The notes below the pieces were generated by a model. It was not told the origin of the DNA, made no database searches, and worked only from the letters and a program-made list of their open reading frames with translations. Of a stretch of 64,000 nucleotides of DNA, positions 8,761 through 18,557 are shown one piece after another. Both the position numbers and the translations under genes were made by a program. Each line of letters opens with the position of its first letter. Position 1 is the first letter of the stretch. Where the stretch lies: NCBI RefSeq assembly GCF_900109545.1, contig NZ_FOAP01000016.1, positions 1-64,000 on the forward strand. The letters are read 5' to 3'. Origin of the DNA: Stigmatella aurantiaca (lineage in GTDB: Bacteria > Myxococcota > Myxococcia > Myxococcales > Myxococcaceae).

Positions 8761-9795
8761 GCGCACGGAGCGCGCCAGCAGCGCCGCCATGCCCTCCAGC
8801 GGGGCGCTGGCGTGGGACAGGCCCGCCTCCACCACCACGCGGGGCATGCCGTACACCACGCAGGACTCGGGGGACTCGGTGAGCACCCGGCCCCCCGCGG
8901 CGTGGATGGCGCGCGCGCCGGCCAGCCCATCATCGCCCATGCCGGTGAGCACCACGCCCACCACGTCCCTGCCCCAGCTGGCCACCGCGCTCTGGAAGAG
9001 CACGTCCACCGAGGGGTGGTGCGGGGTGCCCGCGGGCTCGCGCGACAGCTTCGCCCAGGTGCTGCCGTCCCGGCGGGTGAGCGACAGGTGCATGCCCGCC
9101 TGGGCGAGCACCGCCCGCCCTGGCTTCAGCTCCACGCCCTCGGCCGCCTCCAGCACCTCCAGCGCGCTCTGCTTGTCGAGCCGCCGCGCCAGCGCCTCCG
9201 TGTAGCCCGCGGGAATGTGCAGCGCGAGCGCCAGCGGCACGGGAAAGTCCCCCGGCAGCGCCGCCAGGAGCCGCCCCAGCGCCGCGGGGCCCCCCGTGGA
9301 GGTGCCCACCACCACCAGCTTGTTGGGGGTGCTGGGCGAGGGCTGCACCCGGGGCTTCACCACCGGGCGCTCCTCCACGCCCGGGCGCACCTGGGCGCTC
9401 GCCGCGGTGAGCACCTTGGCCACCAGCTCCTCGCCCATCTCGTAGAGGCGCTCGGTGGCGAGCGCCGTGGGCTTGTGCACCAGCTCCACCGCGCCCTCCT
9501 GGAGCGCGCACACCGCCAGCTCGCTGTCCTCCTCCGCGGTGCTCACCACCACCACGCGCGGCGCAGAGGGCAGGGAGGCCAGGGCCTTGAGCACCCCCAG
9601 TCCGTCCAGGTGCGGCATCATCAAGTCCAGGGTGATGACGTCCGGGCGCAGCTCGGAAATCTTCTCCAGCGCATCCAACCCATCCCGCGCGGTGTCCAGC
9701 ACCTGTATGCCCCGCGCGGCGGAGAGCACTTGCCGCAACACCTTGCGCGCGAACGCCGAGTCATCCACCACCAGCACCCGAACCGGCGACTGCAT
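8758..9795 (-). CDS. cheB: CheB methylesterase, last gene of the second che operon
   Basis: 345 residues: receiver (1-125; VLVVDDSAFARKVL, acceptor Asp in DLMMPHLDG, Lys in LVHKPT) and methylesterase domain with serine in GTSTGGPAALG, histidine in LALHIPAGYTEAL and aspartate in LTGMGDDGLAG. The ATG at 9795 shares one base with the cheR stop (TGATG), so translation is coupled. The frame is open much further upstream, but that is only the shadow of cheR. Together with CheR it sets the methylation level of the operon's receptor. Confidence 0.95.
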   Translation of the reverse strand: MQSPVRVLVVDDSAFARKVLRQVLSAARGIQVLDTARDGLDALEKISELRPDVITLDLMMPHLDGLGVLKALASLPSAPRVVVVSTAEEDSELAVCALQEGAVELVHKPTALATERLYEMGEELVAKVLTAASAQVRPGVEERPVVKPRVQPSPSTPNKLVVVGTSTGGPAALGRLLAALPGDFPVPLALALHIPAGYTEALARRLDKQSALEVLEAAEGVELKPGRAVLAQAGMHLSLTRRDGSTWAKLSREPAGTPHHPSVDVLFQSAVASWGRDVVGVVLTGMGDDGLAGARAIHAAGGRVLTESPESCVVYGMPRVVVEAGLSHASAPLEGMAALLARSVR

Positions 9796-10622
9796 CAAGG
9801 GCTCTCCTTCGGCCGCACGTAGAAAAAGGCCCCCCGCCGCTCCTCGCACAGCAGCGCGGTACCAAAGCGCATCAGGGACTCGGAGGTGCCCACCAGCAGG
9901 GGCCCTCCGGGGACGAGCACCCGGGTGAGGGCGTCCACCACCCGGCGCGCCACCTCGTCCTGGAAGTAGATGAGCACGTTGCGGCAGAGGACGGCGTCGA
10001 AGGGACCCATGGCCGAGATGGTCTCCGCGTCCACCAGGTTCACCCGGCGCCACTCCACCGCGGCGACCAGCTCCTGGCGCACGCGCGGCCGCCCTTCCAC
10101 GATGTCCAGGTAGCGCCCCTCGATGCCCGGGGGCAGCGCCCGCATCGAGCGCAGGTTGTACTCGCCGCGCCGGGCCCGGTCGAGCACCCGCTGGCTCAGG
10201 TCGCTCGCCACCAGGCGCACGTCCTTCAGCACCCCCCGGTCCGCCAGCATCATCGCCAGCGTCAGCGGCTCCTCGCCCGTGGAGCACGCCGCGCACCACA
10301 CCCGGGGCTTCTGCCCCTCGCGCACCGCGGGCACCAGCACCTCCTCCACCAGCGCCTCCAGCGGCAGCGCGTCCCGGAAGAAGTACGTCTCGTGCACCAG
10401 CAGCGCGTCCACGAGCGAATCCAGCGCCGCGGGGCCGCCCGGGTCGTAGCGGAGGAAGTAATAGTAGTCGAGCAGCGACTCGAAGCCCGCCTCGAGCGCG
10501 CGGGAGGACACCTTGTCCGCCAGCAGCTCCCGGTCCTCCGGCCCATAGTGAAGCCCCGCCCGCTGCTCGATGAGCGCGGAGAGAATGGCGAAGACGGGGG
10601 GCGTGAGTGCCAGCGAGGCCAT
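9795..10622 (-). CDS. cheR: CheR chemotaxis protein methyltransferase
   Basis: S-adenosylmethionine-dependent methylation of receptor glutamates. The 275-residue protein (start at 10622, [10 protein letters not shown]) has the N-terminal helical domain, the SAM-binding motif CAACSTGEEPLTLAM, ASDLSQRVLDRARRGEY, and AVLCRNVLIYF near the active site. The beta-subdomain that binds receptor C-terminal pentapeptides is not obvious, consistent with a receptor that lacks an NWETF-like tail. It overlaps the HEAT gene stop and the cheB start by one base each. Confidence 0.94.
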   Translation of the reverse strand: MASLALTPPVFAILSALIEQRAGLHYGPEDRELLADKVSSRALEAGFESLLDYYYFLRYDPGGPAALDSLVDALLVHETYFFRDALPLEALVEEVLVPAVREGQKPRVWCAACSTGEEPLTLAMMLADRGVLKDVRLVASDLSQRVLDRARRGEYNLRSMRALPPGIEGRYLDIVEGRPRVRQELVAAVEWRRVNLVDAETISAMGPFDAVLCRNVLIYFQDEVARRVVDALTRVLVPGGPLLVGTSESLMRFGTALLCEERRGAFFYVRPKESP

Positions 10623-12976
10623 CAGCGGCTCAGTGCCTGCAAGCACGCCTGGCGGACCTCGGGGTCCGGATCATGGGCGGAGGCCTCCTGGAGCGCATCG
10701 CGCGCCTCCACCGTGCTCATGGCCCCCACGGCCGCGGCCGCCGCGCGGCGCCCCGCCGGGCTGCTCGCGGTGAGCGCGCTCAGCAGGGCCGCGCGTGCGT
10801 CCGCGCGCTGCATGCGGGCCAGGGCCGCCACCAGCAGCGGGGCCTGGTGCTCATCGGCGCTCTCCAGCGCCGCGAGCAGCCCCGGAATGCGCCCCTCGGT
10901 CATCAGAGACAGGGCGTTCACCACCCGCTCGCGCAGGGAGACCTCCCCCAGCAGGGAGACGAGGGCCTGGGTGGCGGGCATGCCCGGACGGGTGGCCAGG
11001 AAGCCCACCGCCGCGCTGCGCACGCTCTCGTCCGTGTCCGTCGCCGCCCGCATCAGCACGGACACCGTCTCCTGCGTGTCGTACTCGGCCACGGCGGACA
11101 GGGCCACCAGGCGCGTGGCGGGATCCTCCGCCTGGACGGCATCCCTCAGCACCGGCAGCGCATCGGGGCGCTTGGACACGCCCAACCCCAGGAGCGCCGC
11201 CCGGCGCACATCCGAGTCCCCCGAGACGGCCGCGCGCTGCAGGGCCTTCAGGGCGCTCTCGGTGTGCAGGTGGGCCAGCGCGTCCACCACCGCCACGCGC
11301 ACCTGGCCCGCCTCGTCGTCCGCCAGCGCGACGATGGCGTCCGCGGCGGCCTCCTCGTTGAGCTTCCCGAGCGACTGGCACGCGTAGTAGCGCACCCAGG
11401 GGTCCTTGTCGCCGAGCCCTCCCAGCAGGCAGGACGTCACCCGGACTTCCTTCTCCGTCTGCCCCAGGGCGCGCATGGCCGCCGCGCGCGTGCGCTCCGA
11501 ATCGTGGCGCGCCGCCTCCAGCAGCGCATCCACCGCGCGCGGATCATCGATGAAGGGCAGGCCGTAGATGGCCGCGTCCCGCAGCCGCTCGTCCGTCTCG
11601 CGCATGGCGTGCAGGAGCACGTCCAGGCCGCTCGAGTAGCCGAAGTAGGAGATGATGCGCAGCGAGGCGCGGCGCTTGCGCATGTCCGAGGAGCGCGCCG
11701 CCTCGAGCGCCAGCGTCTCGGTCTCCTCGCTGCCCAGGGACTGGATGGCGCCCACCGCCGCCTGCATCACCCGGGGGTCCTCGTCCGCCAGGCGCTCGAA
11801 GAGGTAGCGCACGGCGCCCGGCTCGCCCAGGCGCGAGAGGGTGTCGGCCGCGAGCACGCGCACCGAGGCGTCCTCGTCCTCCAGGCACAGCACCACGTCG
11901 GGCACCGCCGACGAGCGCCGGTGCACCAGGGGCAACAGGAGCAGGCGCCGGGCGCTGTCCCCGGTGCGCAGGGCCTGGAGCAGCGGGGCATCCGCCTCGG
12001 GGCCCATCTCCTGGAGGGCGCTGGCCGCGGCGCGGGCCACAGAGGGCTCCGCATCCAGCATGGCCAGCAGGCCCGTGGCGGCTTCCGAGCCGCCCGCCCA
12101 CCCCATCAGCCGCGACAGCGCCGCCTTCTCCGTCGCGTCCGCGCCCGTGAGGCACCGGGAGAGCTTGCGCCCCAGCTCCCCCAGCTCCGGCCGCGCGCGC
12201 AGCGCCGAGCGCACCAGCCGCACGCCGCCAAAGCGCTGCACCTGCGCATCGTGAATCTCCACCAGCGCCACCGCCGCCACGCGCGTCACCGAGTCCGTGC
12301 CCCGCTGCAGCAGCCCCACCAGCGAGGGCACCGCGGCCTCCTGGCCCGTGCGGCCCAGGGCCCGGGCCGCCTCGGCCATGTAGAAGGGGTCCGCCAGGAG
12401 CCCCAGCAGCGCGGGCACCACGGACGGGTCCCCCGAGCGGCCCAGCACGTCGATGGCGGGGAAGATGCGGAAGAAGTTGCCGCTCTCCAGCGCCGCGAGC
12501 AGCGCATCCACCGCCTCTCCGCCGCCAATGCGGCCCAGCGCCTCGATGGCGGCCACCGCCACGTTGTCGTCCGGGTGCACCGTCAGCTTCGCCAGCAGGG
12601 GCACCGCGCGCCGGCTGCGGCGCCGGCCCAGCACCTGGGCGGCATCACAGATGACGGCGGGGCTGGGGTCCTCGCCCAGCGCGATGACGGGCTCGTCCAC
12701 CTCGCCGGTGGAGGCCACCAGCGCGTCCACGGCGGCGGCCAGCTGGGCCTCGCTACCGCGCGCCTCGCTCAAGAGCCGGCACAGGGGCTCCACCGCGGGG
12801 GTGCCCAGCCGCGCCAGCGCGCCCACGATGGCCCGGCGCACCGCCCAGCTCGAGGTGTCCAGGTCTCTGAGGAGCACCTCCAGGCTGGCGGCGCCCCGGC
12901 GCGCGAGCGCCTCGACCGCCTCCACCCGGGCGCGGTCCTCACTCGACAGGGACAGGGGATGACCGGCGGACCTCAC
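10622..12976 (-). CDS. HEAT-repeat protein inside the che operon
   Basis: 784 residues made almost entirely of HEAT/PBS-lyase-type helical repeats of about 31 residues (for example [64 protein letters not shown]), roughly twenty in all, with no catalytic signature, signal peptide or membrane segment. Such arrays are protein-binding superhelices. GTG start at 12974-12976 overlaps the receptor stop (GTGA). The place between the receptor and CheR suggests a cytoplasmic scaffold or adaptor for the signalling array; that is inference. CpcE-like HEAT proteins are known in some myxobacterial che clusters. Confidence 0.9.
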   Translation of the reverse strand: MRSAGHPLSLSSEDRARVEAVEALARRGAASLEVLLRDLDTSSWAVRRAIVGALARLGTPAVEPLCRLLSEARGSEAQLAAAVDALVASTGEVDEPVIALGEDPSPAVICDAAQVLGRRRSRRAVPLLAKLTVHPDDNVAVAAIEALGRIGGGEAVDALLAALESGNFFRIFPAIDVLGRSGDPSVVPALLGLLADPFYMAEAARALGRTGQEAAVPSLVGLLQRGTDSVTRVAAVALVEIHDAQVQRFGGVRLVRSALRARPELGELGRKLSRCLTGADATEKAALSRLMGWAGGSEAATGLLAMLDAEPSVARAAASALQEMGPEADAPLLQALRTGDSARRLLLLPLVHRRSSAVPDVVLCLEDEDASVRVLAADTLSRLGEPGAVRYLFERLADEDPRVMQAAVGAIQSLGSEETETLALEAARSSDMRKRRASLRIISYFGYSSGLDVLLHAMRETDERLRDAAIYGLPFIDDPRAVDALLEAARHDSERTRAAAMRALGQTEKEVRVTSCLLGGLGDKDPWVRYYACQSLGKLNEEAAADAIVALADDEAGQVRVAVVDALAHLHTESALKALQRAAVSGDSDVRRAALLGLGVSKRPDALPVLRDAVQAEDPATRLVALSAVAEYDTQETVSVLMRAATDTDESVRSAAVGFLATRPGMPATQALVSLLGEVSLRERVVNALSLMTEGRIPGLLAALESADEHQAPLLVAALARMQRADARAALLSALTASSPAGRRAAAAAVGAMSTVEARDALQEASAHDPDPEVRQACLQALSR

Positions 12977-15522
12977 GGCTGCGGCTCCGTCGCGCGCGCG
13001 GGCTTCCCGTCAGAAGGCCTCGAGCTGCCGAGCATCCCGCTCAGCTGGGAGAGCTGCTCGGCCTGCTGCCCGTGCAGCTTCGAGAGCGCGGTGAGCCGGC
13101 CCGTCACCTCCTTCACCTCGGCCGCGGTGGTGGCCGTGCTCCGGGCCTGCTGCGCCGAGGTGGTGGCGATCTCCCGCGCCCGGATGCGCATCTCCTCCAC
13201 CGCCCGGGAGATCTGCTCGCTCATGACCGCCTGCTCCGCCGTGGCGCGCGCCACCGCCGCCACCCCGGTGGCCTGCTGGGTGGTGGACTGCGTGAGGGCC
13301 ACCAGCGCCTCGCCCTGCTCATCCAGCGCGCGCGCGGTCTGCCGGGCCACCCGGCGGACCTCCTCCCCGTTGCGCGTCAGGGAGTTCAGCGCCGCGGTCT
13401 GCTCGTCCGCGGCGCGCGTCAGCTCCGCGGCCAGCTTCGCCACGTGGCGCGCCGCCGTCTCGCTCTGCTTCACCGCGCGGCCCTGCTCGGTCACGGCCTT
13501 GGTGGACTGCGACACCTGCTTGCGCGTGTCGTCCATGGCCTTGGCCACCTCGGAGGCCCCCTTGGACTGCTCCGCGAGCGCCGCCAGGGTGCGCTGGATG
13601 GAGGAGGACACCTCCTGGGCCAGTGCGCCCACCCCGGACACCTCCTTGCCCTGCCCCACCACCGCGGTGCTCACCTGCTGCACCAGCGAGCGCATCTGGG
13701 TGGCCGTCTTCGCCAGCTCCCCGGCCGCGGCGGACTGCTCCTGCACCGCGCGGGCGACCTGGGCGGCGGACTCGGCGAGCTGGCCATTGGTGCGCACCGC
13801 ATCGCGCAGCGCGCGCGCCTGCTCGCCCGTGGCCTGGGTGGTCTGCTTGGCCATGCGCCGCATCTCCGCGGCCCCCTTGGCCAGGGCCTGCGCCGCGTCG
13901 GCCTGCTCCGCGGCCGAGGCGGCGATGAGCCGGCCCTGCTCGCTCACCCGGGCGGTGGCCTGCGCGAGCGCCTGCACCGCCTGGGACTGCTCGGAGGTGT
14001 CCCGGGCCACCTCGCGCACCGCCCCGCCCAGCTCGTCCACGCCCTTGAGGATGGTGGAGAGCGCCCGCTCGGCGTCCGCCGCCAGCGAGGCGCCCTCGTC
14101 CGCCGCGCGCACGCCCTCGCCGGTGGCCACCACCGCCTCGCGGGCGCTGTTCTGCAGGCCCCGGACAATCTTGGCCACGTCCGAGCTGGCCGCCGCCGCC
14201 CGGTCCGCCAGGGCGCGGATCTCCTCGGCCACCACCGCGAAGCCGCGCCCGTGCTCCCCGGCGCGCGCCGCCTCGATGCTGGCGTTGAGCGACAGCAGGT
14301 TGGTGCGGTCGGCGATGAGGTTGATGGTCTGGACGATGTCGCCAATCTCCTCGGCGCGCCGGCCCATCTCCTTCATCACCCCGGCCGACTCGGTGATGGA
14401 CTGCCGGATGCGGCCAAAGCCCGCGATGGAGCGGGCCACGGTGGCGCCGCCCTCCCGCGCGGTGGCGCTCACCCGGTCCCCGTGGGCCCGCGCCTCCTCC
14501 GAGCGCTGGGCGATGCGCCGCATGGACGTCTCCAGCTGCATGGAGGAGGCGGCGCTGGTGGCCGCCAGGGTGTTGATCTGCTCAGCGCTGCGGGCCACCA
14601 CCTGGGACGAGCGGGCCATCTGCTCGATGGTGGCGGCGTTGGCGTCCACGGTGGCCGCGTTCTTCTCGGCCGTCGCGGCCACCTCCTCCACGCTGGCGGC
14701 CACCTCGGTCACCGTCGAGGCGGTGGTGGAGGAGGCCGTCTCCAGCGTGCGGGCGCTCTCGGCCACCGCGCGCACGGAGCGCGCCAGCTCCTCAGTGGTG
14801 GAGGCCGTCTCCTCCACGCTGGAGGCCATGCTGGTGGCATCCCGCGCGAGGTTGCCCAGCGTCTGGCCAATGCCCGTCACGGCCTTGGACACCGTGGTGA
14901 TGCGCTCGCCCACCCCTTGCGCGTCCGAGGACAGCCGGGCGAGCCCCTTGGACATCTCCTCCACGGTGGCGGCCACCTCATCGGTGGCCGCGGCGCTCGA
15001 CTGGTTGCGCCCCACCAGGTCCGACACCGTGGCGCTCATCTCCGTCATGGACGCCAGCAGCTCCTCGCTGGAGGCGGCGAGTTCCTCCGCGTTGGCGCCC
15101 ACCCCCTTCACCGAGCGGGCCGTCTCCTCCAGGGTGGCCGCCGTGGTCTCCGCGGACGAGGCCAGCGCGGAGGCCTCCTTGCGCACCCCGCCGATGGAGG
15201 CCGTCAGCTCCTGCATCGCCCCGGCGGTCTGCTCGGCCTCCTGCTGCACGCTCTTGGCGGAGTCGCTGACGACGCGCTGCGAGCGCAGCAGCTCCTGGAG
15301 GGAAGCGCCCGTCTGCTCCACGCTGCTGGCCACCGCCTCGATGGCGATGCGCACCTGGTCGCTGGCGGCGGCCTGCTCGTTGCCGCTGGACGCCAGACGC
15401 GAGGCGAAGTGCTCCACCTCTTGGAGGGCCCCAGTGCCCTCGCGCACGGCGCCCGCCACCGTCTCGGCGAGCGCCCGAGCGGCCTCCAGCACAGGCACTC
15501 CGTTCACACCCTTGGCCTTCAT
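12973..15522 (-). CDS. Cytoplasmic methyl-accepting chemotaxis protein with very long coiled coil
   Basis: 849 residues with no membrane segment and no recognisable ligand domain; almost the whole chain is Ala/Ser/Glu/Gln heptads. The highly conserved signalling tip ([21 protein letters not shown], followed by [16 protein letters not shown]) sits at about residues 400-440, leaving arms of about 400 residues on each side. Ordinary bacterial receptors have signalling arms of roughly 120-180 residues. Glu/Gln pairs suited to methylation occur on both arms ([16 protein letters not shown]). The start ([15 protein letters not shown]) at 15522 overlaps the cheW stop; the frame is open further upstream only as a shadow of cheW and cheA. 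FrzCD of M. xanthus is another soluble receptor, but shorter. CheW and CheA of the same operon are its likely partners. Confidence 0.92.
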   Translation of the reverse strand: MKAKGVNGVPVLEAARALAETVAGAVREGTGALQEVEHFASRLASSGNEQAAASDQVRIAIEAVASSVEQTGASLQELLRSQRVVSDSAKSVQQEAEQTAGAMQELTASIGGVRKEASALASSAETTAATLEETARSVKGVGANAEELAASSEELLASMTEMSATVSDLVGRNQSSAAATDEVAATVEEMSKGLARLSSDAQGVGERITTVSKAVTGIGQTLGNLARDATSMASSVEETASTTEELARSVRAVAESARTLETASSTTASTVTEVAASVEEVAATAEKNAATVDANAATIEQMARSSQVVARSAEQINTLAATSAASSMQLETSMRRIAQRSEEARAHGDRVSATAREGGATVARSIAGFGRIRQSITESAGVMKEMGRRAEEIGDIVQTINLIADRTNLLSLNASIEAARAGEHGRGFAVVAEEIRALADRAAAASSDVAKIVRGLQNSAREAVVATGEGVRAADEGASLAADAERALSTILKGVDELGGAVREVARDTSEQSQAVQALAQATARVSEQGRLIAASAAEQADAAQALAKGAAEMRRMAKQTTQATGEQARALRDAVRTNGQLAESAAQVARAVQEQSAAAGELAKTATQMRSLVQQVSTAVVGQGKEVSGVGALAQEVSSSIQRTLAALAEQSKGASEVAKAMDDTRKQVSQSTKAVTEQGRAVKQSETAARHVAKLAAELTRAADEQTAALNSLTRNGEEVRRVARQTARALDEQGEALVALTQSTTQQATGVAAVARATAEQAVMSEQISRAVEEMRIRAREIATTSAQQARSTATTAAEVKEVTGRLTALSKLHGQQAEQLSQLSGMLGSSRPSDGKPARATEPQP

Positions 15523-15950
15523 TGAGACGTCTCCTCCCCGATGACCCGGGGGAAATCGATGAGCATCACCAGCCGCTGCCCCACCTGGGCCACGGCCTTG
15601 ACGTAGCCCTTGGCCTGCTCGGCGACCATGGGGGGCGGCGGCTGAAGCTGGCTGGGCTCCAGCTTCACCACCTCGCGCGCGCTGTCCACCAGCAGCCCCA
15701 CGACCCGCGTGCCGAGCTGGCCCACCACCACGCGCGAATCCAACGTCCGCTCCGCCGGCGGCATGCCGAAGCGCGACCGCGCGTCCACCACCGGTACCAC
15801 CCTGCCCCGTACCTGCACCAGCCCCGCCACGTGCGGGGGAGCCCCTGGCACGGGGGTGGCCCCGGTGTAGGACTCCATCTGCAGCACCTCGGAGGCGGAG
15901 ATGATGTACTCCGCCCCTGCGACCTTGAACACCACGTGCAGCGCGCTCAT
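15519..15950 (-). CDS. cheW: CheW chemotaxis coupling protein
   Basis: 143 residues, a single CheW domain ([55 protein letters not shown]). It links the receptor hairpin to the CheA P5 domain in the array. The start overlaps the cheA stop and its own stop overlaps the receptor start (ATGA both times), so a 1:1 supply with both partners is likely. Confidence 0.95.
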   Translation of the reverse strand: MSALHVVFKVAGAEYIISASEVLQMESYTGATPVPGAPPHVAGLVQVRGRVVPVVDARSRFGMPPAERTLDSRVVVGQLGTRVVGLLVDSAREVVKLEPSQLQPPPPMVAEQAKGYVKAVAQVGQRLVMLIDFPRVIGEETSQ

Positions 15951-18016
15951 GCCAGGGCCTCCCGGGCCAGCCGGTCCGAGCGGGGGCCACTGCCAAGCTT
16001 CGTTGCGCCCAGGGCGGGCAAGTCCAGCACCAGCGTGGGCTGTCCGTCTCCCAGGTCCGTGGCACCCGCCACGCCGGGCACCCGCACCAGCGGGTCCTCC
16101 AGGGGCCGCAGGACAATCTCCTGCTGCCCCAGCAGCCGGTCCACGGCGAAGGCCACGGGCAGGCCGCGCTGCTGGACGATGAAGGCCTTGGGCGCGAACC
16201 CGTCCCGCCCGCCCTCCCGGCGCAGCAGCTGCGCCAGGTGAACCAGCGGCACGGCCACGCCCCGGCGGTCCACCAGGGCAGCGCCCCCTTGCGCCTCACC
16301 CGGGGGGTGGACGATGCGGGTGGGATCCACCTCGATGATTTCCTCCACCGTGCTCACGGCCACCGCGTAGCGCAGGGTGGCGCACTCGAAGATGAAGGCC
16401 TCCACGATGGTGATGGTGAGGGGCACGGACAGGGTGAACGTGGTGCCCTGGCCCGGCCGCGTCTCCAGATGCAGCGCGCCGCCGAGCTGCTCGACGACGA
16501 TGCGCTTGACGATGTCCATGCCCATGCCCCGGCCGCTCGTGGCGTCCGCGGCCTGCCGGGTCGAGAGGCCCGGGCGGCACAGCAGATCCAGCAGCTCCGT
16601 CCCGGCGCCGGGCACCGGCACCCCGGCGCGCGCGGCCACGGCGGCGGCATCCACCCCGCGGCCATCGTCGCTCAAGGACAGCTCCAGCCGCCCGCTGACA
16701 CGCGTGTGGCAGCCCAGGCGCAGCACGCCCTCCTCGGGCTTGCCGGCGGCGAGGCGCTCCGCGGGGGCCTCGATGGCGTGGTCCACGGCGTTGCGCACCA
16801 GGTGGACGAGCGCGGGGAGGATGCGGTCGGCCACCGCCTTGTCCAGCTCCGCCTCACCCACGTCCAGCTCCAGCCGGACCTGCTTGCCGGTGCTGCGGCG
16901 CAGGCCGCGCACCAGCAGCGGCAGGCGCTCCAGCACGTCGCGCAAGCGCACCATGCGCAGGTGGAGAATCGAGGCGCGCAAGTCCCGCAGCAGCCGCGCG
17001 TTCTCCTGAAGCACCTGCTGCAGCTCCCGGGTGGACGCCCCCGCCGCCGTGAGGTCCGCCACCGCCCGCGTCAGCTTGGAGCGGTTGACGACGAGCGCGG
17101 CCACCCGCTCCAGCGCATCGTCCAGGCGCGGCACCTCCACGCGAAGGATGCCGCTGCCCCGGCGAGGCTCCTCGAAGGACAGGTCCTCCTCGAGCGGCAA
17201 CCCCGGAGCGGCTGGCACCGGGGCCAGGACCGGCGCCGGGGTGGGTACCGGCTGCGCGGCCGCGGGCGCCGTCAGCGGGCGCAGCGTCGCGGGGGGCCCT
17301 CCGAGGGCCTCGAGCAGCGCCGCGTCCTCCGCGTCCGTGAGCACGAGCAGCACGAAGGTGAGGTTGCCGCCCCCGGGCGTGGGGCCCGACACGGGCATCA
17401 CCTTGACGAGCTCCGCGAGGCGGCTCGCCCGCTCGCGCACGGAGTTGATGGTGAGGCCCTGGGAGGAGCGCTCCGCGGAAGGGATGTAGTCCAGCCGGAG
17501 CGCCCGGCGGCCCGCGGCCACGCCGGCGGCGAGCTGGGCCTGCTCGGCGGTGGAGAGCTTCCGGGACAGGGCGGGCTCCAGCGCCAAGGTGGCCTTCTGC
17601 GGCTGGGCCTGACGCTCGGCGGCGGACTCCAGCCCCTGCAGCCGCTCCAGGAGCTCCGGGGGCGCCACCTGCACGGTCTTGCGGTCCGAGAGCTGGCGCA
17701 CCCGCTGCTCGATGGCGCTCAGCCCCTCCATCAGCAGCTCCAGGCTGGGCTCGGACAGCTCGCCCCCGGACTGGTCCGCATGGCGCAGGGCGGCCTCCAT
17801 CCAGTGGGAGATGGAGACGATGGGCTCCACGTCGATCATCGCCGACAGGCCCTTGATGGTGTGCAGGGCCCGGAACAGGTCTCGCACGATGCGGGGCCGG
17901 GAGGAGCCCTGCCGGGCCGCCGCCTCCAGCGCGAGCAAGTGGGCGCGGGCGGCGCTCATCAGCTCTTCGACTTCGGACAGATAGGCAGGCAGGAAGTCTG
18001 CCAGGTCCACACTCAC
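15947..18016 (-). CDS. cheA: CheA chemotaxis histidine kinase
   Basis: 689 residues: Hpt domain with His52 in [14 protein letters not shown], a second region (about 125-290) that may bind the response regulator, P3 dimerisation helices, HATPase ([31 protein letters not shown]) and a C-terminal CheW-like P5 domain (from about 545, [24 protein letters not shown]). Unlike the first CheA of the window it has no fused receiver; the separate CheY upstream is the expected target. GTG start at 18016 overlaps the cheY stop (GTGA). Confidence 0.95.
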   Translation of the reverse strand: MSVDLADFLPAYLSEVEELMSAARAHLLALEAAARQGSSRPRIVRDLFRALHTIKGLSAMIDVEPIVSISHWMEAALRHADQSGGELSEPSLELLMEGLSAIEQRVRQLSDRKTVQVAPPELLERLQGLESAAERQAQPQKATLALEPALSRKLSTAEQAQLAAGVAAGRRALRLDYIPSAERSSQGLTINSVRERASRLAELVKVMPVSGPTPGGGNLTFVLLVLTDAEDAALLEALGGPPATLRPLTAPAAAQPVPTPAPVLAPVPAAPGLPLEEDLSFEEPRRGSGILRVEVPRLDDALERVAALVVNRSKLTRAVADLTAAGASTRELQQVLQENARLLRDLRASILHLRMVRLRDVLERLPLLVRGLRRSTGKQVRLELDVGEAELDKAVADRILPALVHLVRNAVDHAIEAPAERLAAGKPEEGVLRLGCHTRVSGRLELSLSDDGRGVDAAAVAARAGVPVPGAGTELLDLLCRPGLSTRQAADATSGRGMGMDIVKRIVVEQLGGALHLETRPGQGTTFTLSVPLTITIVEAFIFECATLRYAVAVSTVEEIIEVDPTRIVHPPGEAQGGAALVDRRGVAVPLVHLAQLLRREGGRDGFAPKAFIVQQRGLPVAFAVDRLLGQQEIVLRPLEDPLVRVPGVAGATDLGDGQPTLVLDLPALGATKLGSGPRSDRLAREALA

Positions 18017-18390
18017 CCGCGTCCTCCGGTGAGCAGTCCTTGGACCTCGGCCAGGATGGCCGCCGGAGTGAAAGGTTTGGTCATGAAACGGTCGGCCCCC
18101 GCGGCGAGCGCCTTGGTGCGCGACTCCTCGTCGCCGCGGGTGGTGACCATGACGATGGGCAGGTGGCGCAGCGTGTCCTGGCCCCGCACGAACTCGACGA
18201 CTTCGATGCCGCCGATGTCCGGCATGTTCAGGTCCAGGACGATGAGATCGTACGGCTTGAGCGTCAGCCGCTCGATGGCCTCGAGCCCGCTGGAGGCATG
18301 GGTGAACCCGAGCCCGGGCATCGGACGCAGACAGGCCACCACCATGTCCCTCATCACCTTGCTGTCATCAACGACGAGCACCTCAGGCAT
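18013..18390 (-). CDS. cheY: CheY single-domain response regulator, first gene of the che operon
   Basis: 125 residues, a lone receiver: VLVVDDSKVMRDMV acid pocket, acceptor Asp in IVLDLNMPDIGG, Thr in VMVTTRG, Lys in FMTKPFTP. AGGA lies about six bases before the ATG. It opens a seven-gene, fully overlapping operon running to 8758. Its output target is not in the window; in myxobacteria such CheY proteins may act on motility or on gene expression. Confidence 0.93.
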   Translation of the reverse strand: MPEVLVVDDSKVMRDMVVACLRPMPGLGFTHASSGLEAIERLTLKPYDLIVLDLNMPDIGGIEVVEFVRGQDTLRHLPIVMVTTRGDEESRTKALAAGADRFMTKPFTPAAILAEVQGLLTGGRG

Positions 18391-18533
18391 GGACGTCCTC
18401 TGGAAACGGCCCAGGACCCTAGAGGGATTCCCTTAGACGAATGGGGCCGAATTCGTTCCTCCTTGTAACACCGCACAGTGGCCGACAGTTGGGTTCCCCA
18501 CGCCTGCCTGCAGGCCGGGCACTGTTGTGAAAT

Positions 18534-18548
18534 TGATAATCAGTATCA
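18534..18548 (+). promoter_or_regulatory. Fur-box-like operator
   Basis: TGATAATCAGTATCA matches the 7-1-7 Fur consensus (TGATAAT-N-ATTATCA) at all but one position, in an AT-rich island of an otherwise GC-rich intergenic region, 10 bases before the lipoprotein start. This predicts iron repression of the RCC1 lipoprotein and di-heme oxidoreductase genes. Confidence 0.75.
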
Positions 18549-18557
18549 TGTTCGGAT

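Noticed and set aside
10607-15544. A 1645-codon open frame on the plus strand across the receptor, HEAT and cheR genes
   Set aside because: It is the antisense shadow of GC-rich coding sequence: the minus strand carries clear domain motifs throughout and the plus frame translates into Ser/Ala/Arg/Thr-rich sequence with no domain.
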